NCBI RefSeq assembly: GCF_946479755.1
Contig: NZ_CAMLHC010000004.1
Location: forward strand, 186,001 to 250,000
Direction of reading: 5' to 3'
DNA length: 64,000 nt
Source of the DNA: an uncultured Chitinophaga sp.
GTDB lineage: Bacteria; Bacteroidota; Bacteroidia; Chitinophagales; Chitinophagaceae
The position numbers were made by a program, and so were the translations under genes. This document shows, piece after piece, positions 17,257 through 27,465 of this stretch; the stretch's first letter is position 1; each line of letters starts with the position of its first letter. The notes beneath the pieces are model-generated. The model worked only from the letters and a program-made list of their open reading frames with translations. It was not told the origin of the DNA and made no database searches.

Positions 17257-18825
17257 ATGAAAAGAGAAGCTATTGTTACAGCCCTGAGAAAAGACCTTGA
17301 GCCCTGGGATATTATTGTTGCCGGCGGCGGCGCTACCGGCCTGGGCGCTGCACTGGAAGCTGTCACCAGGGGGTACCGTACCCTGCTGCTGGAACAGAAC
17401 GATTTTGCGGCTTCCACCTCCAGCAAAAGCACGAAACTGGTACACGGAGGGGTGCGCTATCTGGCGCAGGGCGATGTCTCCCTCGTCCGGGAGGCCAGCG
17501 TGGAACGGGGCCGCCTGGCGCATAACGCGCCGCACCTGGTGCGTAACCTCAGCTTCGTGATCCCTACCTTCAACGCGTGGGAAAACCTGAAATATACGAT
17601 CGGACTTAAAATGTACGACTGGCTGGCAGGCCGCCTCAGCCTGGGCAGGTCAGTTCATATCTCCCGCCGGGATACGCTGGAACGACTGACGACCCTGAAA
17701 CCGGAACGCCTCGCCGGCGGCGTCCTGTACCATGATGGCCAGTTCGACGACAGCCGCCTTGCGGTTAACCTGGCACAAACCATCTCAGATAAAGGTGGTA
17801 CCGTGCTGAACTACATGAAGATCACCAGCCTTCGTAAAGATGAAGGCGGTAATATCAGCGGACTAACAGTCAGGGATACACTGAATGAAGGCCCGGAAAT
17901 ATTTTTGAACACCAGGGCGGTGATCAATGCGACCGGTGTTTTTGCAGATGATATCCTGGAGATGGACAACCCGGCCGCTCCTAAGTCGATCGCAGCCAGC
18001 CAGGGTGTGCATGTGGTGCTGGACAATAGCTTCCTGCCCGGGCATAACGCGCTGATGATCCCGGCTACCAGCGATGGCCGCGTACTGTTTGTGGTGCCGT
18101 GGCATAACAAAGTGGTCGTGGGTACGACCGATACGCCGGTCAACCATATCAGCCTCGAGCCGCACGCGCTGGAAGCAGAAATCAGCTTTATCCTGCGTAC
18201 CGCCGGACAATACCTGGCCAGGGCGCCGCAACGCAGCGATGTGCTGAGCGTATGGGCCGGCCTCCGCCCACTGGCCGCCGCTAAAGCGGAAGGACATAAA
18301 ACGAAAGAGATCTCCCGGAGCCATAAGATCATCGTGGCCGCTTCCGGACTGGTCACCATCATCGGCGGTAAATGGACTACCTATCGCCGCATGGCGGAAG
18401 ACGTAGTTCACCAGCTGGAGAAATCACTACGATGGAAACAGACGGCCTCCGTTACCCATGCCATGCCCGTCCACGGCGCCGCCACAGGGATGAACTGGGA
18501 CGATCCCTGGTACTTCTACGGCAGCGATATTGCCCGTTTACAATTACTGATGAAGGATCAGCCGGACCTGCAGGAGATGCTCAGTGAACCGTTCGGTATC
18601 CGGAAAGTACAGGTGGTATGGGCGGTAAGGGAAGAGATGGCGCGGAACATCGCCGATTTTCTGGCCAGGAGGGTGCGTCTCCTTTTTCTGGATGCGCGGG
18701 AAGCTTTACGTATAGCCCCGGCCGTAGCAGAGATCATGGCGCGGGAACTGGGGAGGGACAGGCACTGGATAGAACAACAACTGCAAACATTCGAAACGCT
18801 TGCCAAAGGATATATCCTATCTTAA
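17257..18825 (+). CDS. glpD: FAD-dependent glycerol-3-phosphate dehydrogenase
   Basis: A 522-residue flavoenzyme. The dinucleotide motif VAGGGATGLGAALEA is at about 21-35, and the family signatures FAASTSSKSTKLVHGGVRYL (about 49-68) and GGKWTTYRRMAEDVV (about 371-385) are intact. A C-terminal helical cap follows. It oxidises sn-glycerol 3-phosphate to dihydroxyacetone phosphate and passes electrons to quinones at the membrane. No glpF or glpK is adjacent. Confidence 0.93.
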   Translation: MKREAIVTALRKDLEPWDIIVAGGGATGLGAALEAVTRGYRTLLLEQNDFAASTSSKSTKLVHGGVRYLAQGDVSLVREASVERGRLAHNAPHLVRNLSFVIPTFNAWENLKYTIGLKMYDWLAGRLSLGRSVHISRRDTLERLTTLKPERLAGGVLYHDGQFDDSRLAVNLAQTISDKGGTVLNYMKITSLRKDEGGNISGLTVRDTLNEGPEIFLNTRAVINATGVFADDILEMDNPAAPKSIAASQGVHVVLDNSFLPGHNALMIPATSDGRVLFVVPWHNKVVVGTTDTPVNHISLEPHALEAEISFILRTAGQYLARAPQRSDVLSVWAGLRPLAAAKAEGHKTKEISRSHKIIVAASGLVTIIGGKWTTYRRMAEDVVHQLEKSLRWKQTASVTHAMPVHGAATGMNWDDPWYFYGSDIARLQLLMKDQPDLQEMLSEPFGIRKVQVVWAVREEMARNIADFLARRVRLLFLDAREALRIAPAVAEIMARELGRDRHWIEQQLQTFETLAKGYILS

Positions 18826-18901
18826 ATATTTAGATATTTGGCCATTTGATGACCCGCCAATCAAAAAATCTCCGAAATCAAATGATCAAATATCTAAATA
18901 T
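18824..18901. terminator. AT-rich inverted repeat between convergent genes
   Basis: ATATTTAGATATTTG (18826-18840) pairs with CAAATATCTAAATAT (18887-18901), and inner ATTTGAT/ATCAAAT segments extend the stem. It separates glpD from the convergent nitroreductase gene and probably ends both transcripts, although it is not GC-rich. The 3' part recurs near 20719-20757. Confidence 0.45.
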
Positions 18902-18917
18902 CAAAATTGAAAAATAG

Positions 18918-19508
18918 TTACATCCATTTTACCTTTTCAGACAGAGGCTTCAGGCGTTTGCCGGGTTGTACCGGTTCGTCGGTGTAGCCGAGATAGAAAA
19001 AGCCCAGCACCTGGTCGTCGTCTCCCAGGCCAAGATAGTCCTGCATGGCAGGGTGAAAGGTCATGCCGCCGGAACCCCAGTAGGCCGCGATGCCCTGGGA
19101 AGTGGCGCTCAGCCACATGTTCTGTACGGCGCAGGATACTGCTGCAATTTCCTCTACAACCGGGATTTTAGGATTACTGCCTCTTTTCATGCAGATGGCG
19201 ATGACGTGGGACGCCAGGTCACCCTGACTTTTCAGCTTATCGTAACTGCCGGCGATGAACTTGTCGGCAGGGGTGAACTGTTTGTACAGATCGGCATGGG
19301 CGGTGCAGAATTCCTGCACTTTGTCGCCACCGTATACCACGAAATACCAGGGCTCTGTGTAGCCATGCGTAGGGGCCCAGTCGGCCATTTGCAACAGTTG
19401 CTGCACGGTCTCATCCGCTATTTTCCGGCCATTCATGCTGGTCGGCTTCACGGTACGGCGGCTGGCGATTATTTTTTCCAGGTAACTGGTAGTTGTGTTT
19501 GTTTCCAT
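18918..19508 (-). CDS. Nitroreductase-family FMN oxidoreductase
   Basis: A 196-residue protein with the nitroreductase layout: IIASRRTVKPTSMNGRKI near the start (the RRT Arg pair that holds FMN phosphate), DWAPTHGYTEPWYFVV (about 47-62), AVSCAVQNMWLSATSQGIAA (about 124-143) and LGFFYLGYTDEP near the end. It probably reduces quinones or nitro compounds with NAD(P)H. It is the last gene of a minus-strand run with the thioesterase, rdgB and HolD-like genes. Confidence 0.9.
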   Translation of the reverse strand: METNTTTSYLEKIIASRRTVKPTSMNGRKIADETVQQLLQMADWAPTHGYTEPWYFVVYGGDKVQEFCTAHADLYKQFTPADKFIAGSYDKLKSQGDLASHVIAICMKRGSNPKIPVVEEIAAVSCAVQNMWLSATSQGIAAYWGSGGMTFHPAMQDYLGLGDDDQVLGFFYLGYTDEPVQPGKRLKPLSEKVKWM

Positions 19509-19639
19509 TAAATGATCTATTTATAATAATGATGGTTTCCAATATTAAGGCTCCGATGATAATAGCCCACTATTAACATTCAAAGATAACAGCTCCGATG
19601 CTTGCAGCTATCGATGAAAAAGAACCGTAACCCGGGACG

Positions 19640-20089
19640 TTAGCCCTGGGACCCCAGCGATTCCAATGCTGTTTTCATCTCGGCGGGCAGTTTCATGACC
19701 TTGCGGGCGTTATAATCAAAGCATACCATCCCGGTTTTGGCGGTGGCGATGGTGATGGTCTGACCGTTGCGCTGGGTGGTCAGCCGGTAAAACAGTTCAA
19801 AGCCGAAGGGACTGTATTCGCCGGCGGCTACTGCTACGGTGAAGATATCGCCATGAAACCCTTCGCCTTTGTAGGCGACGGCTACGTCGGCCATAATCAG
19901 GCCGGTGCCGGCTTCATGGTCCAGTTCTTTGTAGCCTGCGCGCTGAATGAACTGCATGCGGGCTTCGTGCATGATGGACAGGATGGCGTCGTTGCCAACA
20001 TGTCCGCCGTAGTTAACATCCTGAATCCTGATGGGTATCGTTGTGCTGAATCCGAATTGTGCCGGTAGGTCTATTTTTATTCTTGCCAT
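19640..20089 (-). CDS. Acyl-CoA thioesterase, 4HBT hot-dog fold
   Basis: A 149-residue protein. The stretch IPIRIQDVNYGGHVGNDAIL holds the Asp-containing 4HBT catalytic region (D-N-GHVGN), followed by the long hot-dog helix (IMHEARMQFIQRAGYKEL). It likely hydrolyses medium or long acyl-CoA; the exact substrate is unknown. It lies 29 bases after rdgB on the same strand. Confidence 0.88.
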   Translation of the reverse strand: MARIKIDLPAQFGFSTTIPIRIQDVNYGGHVGNDAILSIMHEARMQFIQRAGYKELDHEAGTGLIMADVAVAYKGEGFHGDIFTVAVAAGEYSPFGFELFYRLTTQRNGQTITIATAKTGMVCFDYNARKVMKLPAEMKTALESLGSQG

Positions 20090-20118
20090 TATTTTTTAGG
20101 TAGATGTTTAGATAGCTG

Positions 20119-20700
20119 TTAAACAGGGAGTGTTTTCAGGAAGGCGACGAATTTCTCAAAGGCGCGGCCACGGTGACTGTACCGGTTTTTTTCGGGGAGG
20201 TCCATTTCGGCGAAGGAGCGGTCGGCTCCTTCGGGAACGAAGATAGGATCGTAGCCGAAACCTTTGTTGCCGGAAGTATGGTCCGCGATGGTGCCCTGGC
20301 TGATGCCTTCAAACTGGTATTCTTTTCCGTCGAGTATCAGGGAGATAACAGTACGGAACCGGGCGCTGCGGTTGGTGGCGCCTTCCATTTCTGCCAGTAC
20401 TTTCACGATATTGTCGGAAGCCAGTTTCTGTTCGCCGGCATAACGGGCGCTTAATACGCCTGGGGCGCCATTCAGCGCATCTATTTCCAGGCCGGTGTCT
20501 TCCGCAAAACAGTTCTGGCCGGTCATCCGGTGAATAGTAGTGGATTTCTCGCGGGCGTTCTCTTCCAGGGTGTCGTGCGGCTCGGGAATGTCAATGTCGA
20601 TACCGGCTTCCAGCAGGGTGATGATCTCAAAATGATCGCCCAGCATGGAGCGGAATTCCTTCACCTTGTTCTCGTTATTAGTGGCAAAAATCAATTTCAT
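20119..20700 (-). CDS. rdgB: XTP/dITP diphosphatase (house-cleaning NTPase)
   Basis: A 193-residue Ham1/RdgB protein. Visible signatures are FATNNENKVKEFRSML at 4-19 (substrate-binding Asn and Lys), EDTGLEIDALNGAPGVLSAR with the metal-binding acidic pair, GFGYDPIFVPEG and the terminal SHRGRAFEKF. It hydrolyses deaminated purine nucleoside triphosphates to monophosphates and pyrophosphate, protecting DNA and RNA. It sits between the thioesterase and a HolD-like gene. Confidence 0.95.
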   Translation of the reverse strand: MKLIFATNNENKVKEFRSMLGDHFEIITLLEAGIDIDIPEPHDTLEENAREKSTTIHRMTGQNCFAEDTGLEIDALNGAPGVLSARYAGEQKLASDNIVKVLAEMEGATNRSARFRTVISLILDGKEYQFEGISQGTIADHTSGNKGFGYDPIFVPEGADRSFAEMDLPEKNRYSHRGRAFEKFVAFLKTLPV

Positions 20701-20757
20701 CTATAAAAAGTTCTAAATCCCGAAATCAAATAATAAAATAGCTAAATATCAAAATAA

Positions 20758-21255
20758 TTAAATGCCAAGCAATTGCTTTAGTCCCGCCCACAACTTCGCT
20801 TTCAGCACTTTATCTGCCCCGATGATCTGAAGGTCGTCAGACAGCAGCAGGGCAGTGCTGTTCACGGTCAGCAGCTGGTAAAGGGGTGCATCTGTCAGGC
20901 CCAGCGGTGCCGATGCGGCCCCAAATACAATGGCCTTCTCTATCTTCACGGCTGTGTTCCACGAAGCGTAGTCCAGTTGCGGATATGGCGCGGTGTTCAT
21001 CAGGGATACGTCCTGCATCCCCAGTTTACAGGCATTTAATATATTAGTGAGGAGGTTGAATAATTCATCATTTAAGTACGCTTCATTTTCGTTTTGTATG
21101 AAGAGCGCAACGTTTTTTTGATTTTCTCCTAAATATTTGACTTTAGGGACCTCAATTTGCGGCGCTGCAAGTGGTTCGCTTTTCCCGGGAATGATCGGCT
21201 GGGTAAAGATTTTAGCCAGATAGTACGGATCAAGGTCTAATTGCTCGAGCGACAT
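20758..21255 (-). CDS. Conserved Bacteroidota protein, possibly HolD (psi)-like
   Basis: A 165-residue cytosolic protein. The middle (FIQNENEAYLNDELFNLLTN, DYASWNTAVKIEKAIVFGA) and the end (LLLSDDLQIIGADKVLKAKL, WAGLKQLLGI) recall the uracil-glycosylase-like fold of DNA polymerase III subunit psi, but this is a weak resemblance from motif order only. It heads the minus-strand rdgB operon and faces the divergent ilvE gene. Confidence 0.5.
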   Translation of the reverse strand: MSLEQLDLDPYYLAKIFTQPIIPGKSEPLAAPQIEVPKVKYLGENQKNVALFIQNENEAYLNDELFNLLTNILNACKLGMQDVSLMNTAPYPQLDYASWNTAVKIEKAIVFGAASAPLGLTDAPLYQLLTVNSTALLLSDDLQIIGADKVLKAKLWAGLKQLLGI

Positions 21256-21384
21256 ATTATTATAATTTAATTTAATATCAAAGTCCCGCGTGGGGAAAAA
21301 TCAGTTTATTTGCACTGCCGTATCCGCAAGTGCGGCCATCCAACGCAAGAAAGTGTAAAAATATTGAGATAAAATTGATTAACC

Positions 21385-22485
21385 ATGATGGTAGCTAAAT
21401 CAACAGTAAAGGAAGAAGCATTGCAGAAGATCAAAGTCACAAAAACTACGCATAGCCGTTTAAGTGAAGTAGATTTTAATAATCTGGTGTTCGGTAAAAA
21501 GTATGCTGACCACATGCTGGTAGCCGATTTTGATGGAAAAGAGTGGAAAAATGCCGAAATCCTGCCTTTTCAGAACTTTTCTGTAAGTCCCTCCAATGCC
21601 GCCTGGCACTATGGTCAGGCTATTTTTGAAGGCATCAAGGCCTATAAAGATCCTCAGGAAAACCCGATGATCTTCCGCCCGTATGACAACTACAGAAGAT
21701 TCAATACCTCCGCCGAAAGAATGGGGATGCCCGAAGTGCCGGAATGGCTCTTTATCGGCGGCATGGACATGCTGATCGATCTGGACCGCAACTGGATCCC
21801 TACAGGCGAAGGTTGTTCCCTTTACCTGCGCCCGTTTATGATCGCGGCAGACGAGTTCATCGGGGTACGTCCTTCTGATACCTACCGTTTTGCCATTATC
21901 AACTCACCATCAGGTCCTTATTTCAACAAGCCGATCAAACTGCTGGTACAGGATAAATATGTACGCGCTTTCCCCGGCGGCGTAGGATACGCCAAAGCTG
22001 CGGGTAACTATGGCGGTACCATGTACCCCACCATGCAGGCTAAAAAACAGGGCTACGATCAGATCCTCTGGGTAGATGGCTATGAACACAAATACCTGCA
22101 GGAATGCGGTACCATGAACGTATTTGTCATTATCGGCAATACGGCCATCACTCCCGACCTGGCACAGGGCACCATCCTGGAAGGCGTTACCCGCGCCAGT
22201 GTCATCGATCTGCTGAAAGACCTCGGTCTCACCGTAGAAGAAAGGCCCGTGTCTATTGATGAAGTGGTGACTGCCTACAAAAATGGCTCCCTCCGCGAAG
22301 TCTTCGGTACCGGCACCGCCGCTGCACTGGCCTATGTGGAGCAACTGGATTACCTGGATACCCACATCAAACTGGACTCCGCTACCTATAAAACCGCTGC
22401 AGAAGTTATCCGCCGCCTGGACGCCATCCGTACCGGCCGCGAAGAAGATAGCCGCCAGTGGAATTACCATGTGGGTGAAAAATAA
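21385..22485 (+). CDS. ilvE: Branched-chain amino acid aminotransferase
   Basis: A 366-residue fold-type IV PLP enzyme. The Schiff-base lysine is Lys204 in GYAKAAGNYGG, and the family motif EAGTMN-like ECGTMNVFVI lies at about 236-245; the substrate region HYGQAIFEGIKAYK is intact. It transfers amino groups between glutamate and branched-chain 2-oxoacids in Leu, Ile and Val metabolism. It is monocistronic, ended by a clear terminator. Confidence 0.95.
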   Translation: MMVAKSTVKEEALQKIKVTKTTHSRLSEVDFNNLVFGKKYADHMLVADFDGKEWKNAEILPFQNFSVSPSNAAWHYGQAIFEGIKAYKDPQENPMIFRPYDNYRRFNTSAERMGMPEVPEWLFIGGMDMLIDLDRNWIPTGEGCSLYLRPFMIAADEFIGVRPSDTYRFAIINSPSGPYFNKPIKLLVQDKYVRAFPGGVGYAKAAGNYGGTMYPTMQAKKQGYDQILWVDGYEHKYLQECGTMNVFVIIGNTAITPDLAQGTILEGVTRASVIDLLKDLGLTVEERPVSIDEVVTAYKNGSLREVFGTGTAAALAYVEQLDYLDTHIKLDSATYKTAAEVIRRLDAIRTGREEDSRQWNYHVGEK

Positions 22486-22515
22486 GAAGGTACATATTAT
22501 CAAAATATTAAAAGA

Positions 22516-22545
22516 TAGGGTCTGGCAACCGGCCCTATTTTTTTA
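22516..22545 (+). terminator. Terminator of ilvE
   Basis: TAGGG...GG pairs with CC...CCCTA around a CAA loop and is followed by seven T residues. Confidence 0.75.
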
Positions 22546-22673
22546 TGGTAGATTCTAAAGGAAAGCATACCTTTGCAATCCGGATTTTGATAATCCTGCT
22601 TATACCAGATCGCATTTGACCAGTCTTCGACTACCTGGGAACTTCAAAGCCGGCAAAAAATATTCGAAACAAT

Positions 22674-22729
22674 TTTGTTATTCACATATATAGTTTTACC
22701 TTTGCCCTCCCAAAATTCCCATATGGGAA
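22674..22729 (+). promoter_or_regulatory. rpsL promoter and leader palindrome
   Basis: TTTG at 22674-22677 and TACCTTTG at 22697-22704 are 19 bases apart, an excellent match to the Bacteroidota promoter consensus. The transcript would begin near 22711. A perfect 14-base palindrome (TTCCCATATGGGAA, 22716-22729) lies at its very 5' end and could fold or bind a protein. The same core plus GCCCTCCCAAA start is seen at the rpsJ and fusA promoters. Confidence 0.75.
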
Positions 22730-22772
22730 ATTTGGATGTCATTGTAAACCGACATAAAAAACTAGGTAAAGA

Positions 22773-23153
22773 ATGCCTACTATACAACAATTAGTAAGAA
22801 AAGGAAGAGAAATTATCCGGGCTAAGTCCAAGTCCAGGGCATTAGATAGCTGCCCTCAGCGTCGTGGTGTTTGTACTCGTGTGTACACAACCACGCCTAA
22901 AAAACCTAACTCCGCTTTGCGTAAAGTTGCAAAGGTGCGTTTGACCAATAAAGTTGAGGTGATTGCGTATATCCCGGGTGAAGGTCACAACCTGCAGGAG
23001 CACTCCATCGTACTGATCCGTGGTGGAAGGGTAAAAGACTTACCAGGTGTTCGTTACCACATCGTTCGCGGTTCCCTGGATACTGCCGGTGTGAAAGACA
23101 GAAAGCAGAGCCGTTCCAAATATGGTACTAAAAAGGAAAAGGCTAAAAAATAA
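22773..23153 (+). CDS. rpsL: 30S ribosomal protein S12
   Basis: A 126-residue S12 with the decoding-centre loop [17 protein letters not shown] (about 41-57) and [20 protein letters not shown]. The lysines that decide streptomycin sensitivity are wild type. It is first in the str fragment and is followed by rpsG after 29 bases. Confidence 0.98.
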   Translation: MPTIQQLVRKGREIIRAKSKSRALDSCPQRRGVCTRVYTTTPKKPNSALRKVAKVRLTNKVEVIAYIPGEGHNLQEHSIVLIRGGRVKDLPGVRYHIVRGSLDTAGVKDRKQSRSKYGTKKEKAKK

Positions 23154-23182
23154 TCAATTATAAATAGTCGTAATTTTCAATA

Positions 23183-23650
23183 ATGAGAAAGCAAGCTGCA
23201 AAAAAATTGCCTCTGGCTCCGGATCCTCGCTTTAACGACAAGCTGGTTACACGCTTTGTCAATAACGTAATGGAACAAGGAAAAAAGAGCATTGCCTATA
23301 AAATCTTCTACGATGCCGTGGATAAGGTAAGCCAGATGACCGGTGAAAACGGTTATGAAGTTTGGAAAAAAGCATTGAACAACGTAACTCCTGCTGTAGA
23401 AGTTAGAAGCCGTCGTATCGGTGGTGCTACCTTCCAGATCCCTGCTGAAGTTCGCCCGGATAGAAAAGTATCCCTGAGCATCAAATGGCTGGTTCGTTAC
23501 GCTGGTGAAAGAAACGGTAAGAGCATGGCTGATAAGCTGGCAAACGAAATCGTAGCAGCAAGCAAAGGTGAAGGCGCAGCGTTCAAGAAGAAAGAAGATA
23601 CTCACCGTATGGCTGAAGCTAACAAAGCTTTCTCTCACTTCAGAGTATAG
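23183..23650 (+). CDS. rpsG: 30S ribosomal protein S7
   Basis: A 155-residue S7 (start MRKQAAKKLPLAPDPRF; core RRIGGATFQIPAEVRPDR; end HRMAEANKAFSHFRV). It nucleates assembly of the 30S head. In most bacteria fusA follows directly; here a strong terminator follows and a minus-strand island of about 6 kb separates rpsG from fusA. Confidence 0.98.
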   Translation: MRKQAAKKLPLAPDPRFNDKLVTRFVNNVMEQGKKSIAYKIFYDAVDKVSQMTGENGYEVWKKALNNVTPAVEVRSRRIGGATFQIPAEVRPDRKVSLSIKWLVRYAGERNGKSMADKLANEIVAASKGEGAAFKKKEDTHRMAEANKAFSHFRV

Positions 23651-23681
23651 TTATAGCCCGAAAGGGCCACTCAATATATTT

Positions 23682-23717
23682 GGCAAACAGTTCCTCTCCG
23701 GAGCTGTTTGCCTTTTT
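23682..23717 (+). terminator. Terminator after rpsG
   Basis: GGCAAACAG(T)TCC pairs with GGAGCTGTTTGCC and runs into TTTTT. It closes the short rpsL-rpsG operon. Confidence 0.85.
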
Positions 23718-23764
23718 ATGTTTGTTAGATGCCTGCGATACCGGCGCAGCGCATCAACTCCAAA

Positions 23765-23796
23765 CAAAAAGGCCACCGGCATAAAACCGGCGGCCT
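23765..23796 (-). terminator. Terminator of the collagen-like gene
   Basis: On the minus strand AGGCCGCCGG pairs with CCGGTGGCCT and runs into TTTTTG, 26 bases beyond the stop of the 1064-residue gene. Confidence 0.8.
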
Positions 23797-23822
23797 GGAT
23801 GCATCGTGGTATACTGCTTATA

Positions 23823-26800
23823 TTATCTCACATTTACAAGCACTTTGATCTTGCCCTGCGCTCCGTCAAACTCCTGCAAGGCTTTGCCGATGGCCTGTCC
23901 TGGTTTCAGTTTGTCCAGGTCCGCTTTCATGGCGTATCCTGGCTTGCTGGCAGTCACCAGCAGATCGCCGCGGCGGATAGGCCCGTTTTCATTGCATACC
24001 TTGGTCGGGATCACGCCTACAACGCCTAAAGGTGCCTTGTCGGAAAGATCGGTTTCAATATCTTCCTCTGTCAGCAATACCCCCGGTTTGGTGGCATATA
24101 CGCCTACCACCAGCGAAGAATAAGCTTCGGAGGACTTTTCAATGGTCCTGTCTGCATCTGTGGCTATCACCATCACATCTCCCGGCTCATATTGCTGTAT
24201 AGCGCCGGTCACGTCAAAAGCTTCGGCCACGTCAGCGCCGCTGTTCTGGGTACCGCCGTTAAAGAAACCCCTTCCGGCTTTGTTGATACGCGCCACATTC
24301 ACACTGGCGCTCTGGAAAACAGCAACGCTGCCACTGGGGCCCTGGTGGTTAATCAACATGCCGTTGCCGGTGCCTGTGGTGGTAATATGCACCACCGGCT
24401 GACCGTTGGCGTTATTGAAATTGGCAAACCGTCCGGCCTTACCGGTACCAAAATTGGGAATAAAGCCGGAAATAGCGTTACCACCACCATCACAGGAGGC
24501 TTCCACACCGTCGCCGTTACCGCCGGCATTGGCGGTAATAGCATTACCGCTGCCTTCTGAGAGGGCTACTATCCCCGGCCCGTTGCCGGCGGGATTGGAA
24601 GAATAGAACAACCCGGCATAACCACCGGTTCCGGAAGAAACACCGTAAACAGCCGCAGTACCAAAATTGGCAAACTGGGAGTTTACTTCCGCTTTAATAG
24701 CAGGAGAAGTGCCGGTGGTTTTGTCTACCTTAAAATTACCGGCTATTCCATTACCAATAGTGGTAACGGTAATGACATCACTGGTACTGGATTCATTGAA
24801 AATATTGAACCTGCCGGCCCTGCCGGTAGCGAAAGAAGGCACCCAGGCATATAAGGCGTTGCCCGCTCCGTCAATATTAGCTTCCACGGCATTGCCATCC
24901 TTACTGGCGTTGGCAGTGATAGCATTGCCATTACCATCCTGGATCGATACCAGCGCCGGCCCGTTGCCGGATGGATTGGACGAATGGAAAAGACCCGCAA
25001 AACCACCGGTACCGGAGGATATCCCGAAAATGCCCGCAGCGCCGAAGTTGCCGAAAATGGTCTGCGTTTCTGCACGCACGGCCGCAGCCACACTGTTGCT
25101 GTTTTTTACGAGGAAGGAAGCGGCATTACCTTGTGTATTGTCCGGAATATTACCATTACCATTGGTTTCCACCTCCAGCGTATTGCCGGTAGTGTTGGTA
25201 GTATTGAAGTTCTCAAACCGTCCGGCCCGGCCGGTGCTGTTATTGAGACCTACCTGGCCCAACACCCCAATACCCGTACCGGCAGTGCTGGTAGCGATAA
25301 AGCCTCTTACACCGTAACCGCCGCCATCATTGCGGCCTACCACAGCACCTGCAATATCGCTGGTGGTACGGCCCACCACAGCCTCGCCACCACCGTTGTT
25401 ATCACCTACCACGCCGGCTGATGTAACACTGGAGGTAATGCCATGTATGCCAAAACCGGCAGTGGTACTGGAACGTACGCCGGCGCCGTTGCCACTGGTA
25501 GTCACGTTTACGACGGTACCATTACCCACAGAATTCACCACCAGCGCATTATTGTTATTCGCATTGTTGTAGATACTGATATTGGCAGGGATACCATTGT
25601 TACTGGTGGCGTTCAGCCCCGTGCCGGTATTACTGTTGGCGTAAACGCCATAACCATTGGCGGAAGCATTGCCATACACACCCAGTCCGTTAGGAGTAAC
25701 ACCGTAAACGCCCCAGCCGGAACCGGCCTGTGAACCGTATACGCCCACGCCCAGGCCACCGGTGCCGTTATTGATACCTCTTACGGCAGCAGAAAAACCA
25801 CCCGGACTGGCAGAGGATACGATACCCCTGATAGCCGCAATATTGGAAGTAGCCGTATTGTTCACGCCTTCCAGCGAAGTGCCATCACCATTGTTGGTAA
25901 TACTGAAAAGTGTAGTAGCGCTGTTTTCAGTAGCTACAAAGGGGAGCGTCAGCCCGCCACCGGCTGCACCGGCTACCCACTGGGCGCCATCAAATTTTAA
26001 CAGCTGCCCCGCCAGCGGTGCTGTATTGCTCATCGGCGTTCCCTGAAGTTTAACCACTACCGGATTAGGATAGGTGCCCCCCAGGTCACCACCTGCTGCC
26101 ACACCGTTAATATCTCCGGCAGGCCCTGCAGGTCCTACTGGCCCTACCGGCCCTATAGGCCCCACTGGTCCTGCAGGTCCAACCGGTCCTGCGGGCCCTA
26201 CCGGTCCCACCGCGCCATCAGCGCCTGCAGGCCCCACCGGCCCCACCGGTCCGTCAGCGCCTACTGGTCCTGCCGGTCCAATCGGTCCTGCAGGTCCCAC
26301 CGGTCCTACAGCTCCGGGAAGTCCCATAGGTCCTGCCGGTCCTTGTGGCCCCTGAGGCCCTGCCGGGCCAACAGCTCCCGCCGGTCCTATCGGTCCAACG
26401 GGTCCAACCGGACCATCAGCGCCAACTGGTCCCGCAGGCCCTGCTGGTCCCACCGGTCCTACAGCGCCCGCAGCACCCGCTGGTCCTATCGGTCCCGCCG
26501 GTCCAACCGGGCCTACAGCGCCGGCAGCACCTGCCGGTCCCTGAACACCTTGAACACCCTGCGGCCCTGCTGGTCCCGCGGGGCCCGCTGGTCCTGCCGG
26601 GCCGGGATTACCATTGGCTGCATACAGCGCAAAAGGCACACTGGCCAGCGGCGAGTTGCCCAGCACCTGGAAGCTGCCACCACCCACGGCGGCTTCTACT
26701 TTGATATATTGGTTGGCGTTAGCCCAGGGCACCGCTGCAAAAGTGCCGCTCACCGGCGCACCGGCGCCAATCTGCAGGTTAAATAACCCCAGCTGATTGG

Positions 26801-27017
26801 TGATGGCGTCATGCGTTTCCTGGTATTGCACCGGACCGGCAGCGGAACCTCCCAGAATAGAGATCCGCACTTTAATGCTTTCATTGGCAAGCACCGTACC
26901 GTTGCTGTTTCTGGCTACCGCCTGATAATTGATCGTTTTTAACCCGTTTTGTGCGTATGTCAACTGTGTGAAGAGCAGCATACTGCAAAAGAGGGAAAGC
27001 AGGTATCTTTTTTTCAT
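23823..27017 (-). CDS. Secreted collagen-like (Gly-X-Y) repeat protein with phage-tail-like C-terminal domain
   Basis: A 1064-residue protein. A Sec signal (1-22) is followed by an N-terminal beta domain common in Bacteroidota fibre proteins ([20 protein letters not shown]), then about 165 residues of [14 protein letters not shown] Gly-X-Y repeats (about 136-303). A long Gly/Asn-rich beta-repeat region follows, including a near-duplicate module of about 95 residues ([20 protein letters not shown] and [20 protein letters not shown]). The end ([47 protein letters not shown]) resembles the C-terminal domain of phage tail-spike and Peptidase_G2-type fibres. It is probably a trimeric surface fibre. 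It is last in a four-gene run with PorV. The repeat DNA is strongly Pro/Ala/Gly-codon biased. Confidence 0.85.
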   Translation of the reverse strand: MKKRYLLSLFCSMLLFTQLTYAQNGLKTINYQAVARNSNGTVLANESIKVRISILGGSAAGPVQYQETHDAITNQLGLFNLQIGAGAPVSGTFAAVPWANANQYIKVEAAVGGGSFQVLGNSPLASVPFALYAANGNPGPAGPAGPAGPAGPQGVQGVQGPAGAAGAVGPVGPAGPIGPAGAAGAVGPVGPAGPAGPVGADGPVGPVGPIGPAGAVGPAGPQGPQGPAGPMGLPGAVGPVGPAGPIGPAGPVGADGPVGPVGPAGADGAVGPVGPAGPVGPAGPVGPIGPVGPVGPAGPAGDINGVAAGGDLGGTYPNPVVVKLQGTPMSNTAPLAGQLLKFDGAQWVAGAAGGGLTLPFVATENSATTLFSITNNGDGTSLEGVNNTATSNIAAIRGIVSSASPGGFSAAVRGINNGTGGLGVGVYGSQAGSGWGVYGVTPNGLGVYGNASANGYGVYANSNTGTGLNATSNNGIPANISIYNNANNNNALVVNSVGNGTVVNVTTSGNGAGVRSSTTAGFGIHGITSSVTSAGVVGDNNGGGEAVVGRTTSDIAGAVVGRNDGGGYGVRGFIATSTAGTGIGVLGQVGLNNSTGRAGRFENFNTTNTTGNTLEVETNGNGNIPDNTQGNAASFLVKNSNSVAAAVRAETQTIFGNFGAAGIFGISSGTGGFAGLFHSSNPSGNGPALVSIQDGNGNAITANASKDGNAVEANIDGAGNALYAWVPSFATGRAGRFNIFNESSTSDVITVTTIGNGIAGNFKVDKTTGTSPAIKAEVNSQFANFGTAAVYGVSSGTGGYAGLFYSSNPAGNGPGIVALSEGSGNAITANAGGNGDGVEASCDGGGNAISGFIPNFGTGKAGRFANFNNANGQPVVHITTTGTGNGMLINHQGPSGSVAVFQSASVNVARINKAGRGFFNGGTQNSGADVAEAFDVTGAIQQYEPGDVMVIATDADRTIEKSSEAYSSLVVGVYATKPGVLLTEEDIETDLSDKAPLGVVGVIPTKVCNENGPIRRGDLLVTASKPGYAMKADLDKLKPGQAIGKALQEFDGAQGKIKVLVNVR

Positions 27018-27039
27018 ATCGGCTGATTTAAGGACTGTA

Positions 27040-27438
27040 TTAAGGTTTGTTTTTCAGGGGTTTGCTGCCATTGTTCCTGGGTTCTTCTCCCTGGTCAGGT
27101 ATTTTGAACGGAACCGCAGGCTGTGCAGATTTCTGGATCGCGGCAGCAGCAGCTTCACTGTTAACATCAGAGGGGATCGCCGCTTTCTTGCCGGCGGCCG
27201 GGGCGGCCATCCTGGCGGTACTGCGGGGAGTGGAAGGTTTATAATCGTTGAAGATCAGCTCTTTGGTAGAACGGCCACGAAACTGGGCTTCTTTGGAATT
27301 CTTTTCGGGAGCGGAAGATTGCAGCTTCGAAAAATCTTTTTGAAAAGAAGGAAACAGGATGTCCCGGGTTTTGTTTTGTGCGGCAGCCTGTATACTGAGG
27401 CCTGCCAGCAACAGGAAGAGAAAGATAGAAAGTTTCAT
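27040..27438 (-). CDS. Small secreted hypothetical protein
   Basis: A 132-residue protein with a signal peptide ([19 protein letters not shown]) and a low-complexity, Ala/Pro/Lys-rich mature part ([20 protein letters not shown]). No domain is recognised. It lies between the porV gene and the collagen-like gene with gaps of 27 and 22 bases, so it belongs to the same transcript and may help export or anchor the fibre; that role is inferred. Confidence 0.7.
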   Translation of the reverse strand: MKLSIFLFLLLAGLSIQAAAQNKTRDILFPSFQKDFSKLQSSAPEKNSKEAQFRGRSTKELIFNDYKPSTPRSTARMAAPAAGKKAAIPSDVNSEAAAAAIQKSAQPAVPFKIPDQGEEPRNNGSKPLKNKP

Positions 27439-27465
27439 ATAGGCGTTTTAAAGATGTCAGCAAAT

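Noticed and set aside
26105..26610. Tandem DNA repeat as a non-coding minisatellite
   Set aside because: It is in frame as Gly-X-Y collagen-like repeats of the 1064-residue protein.
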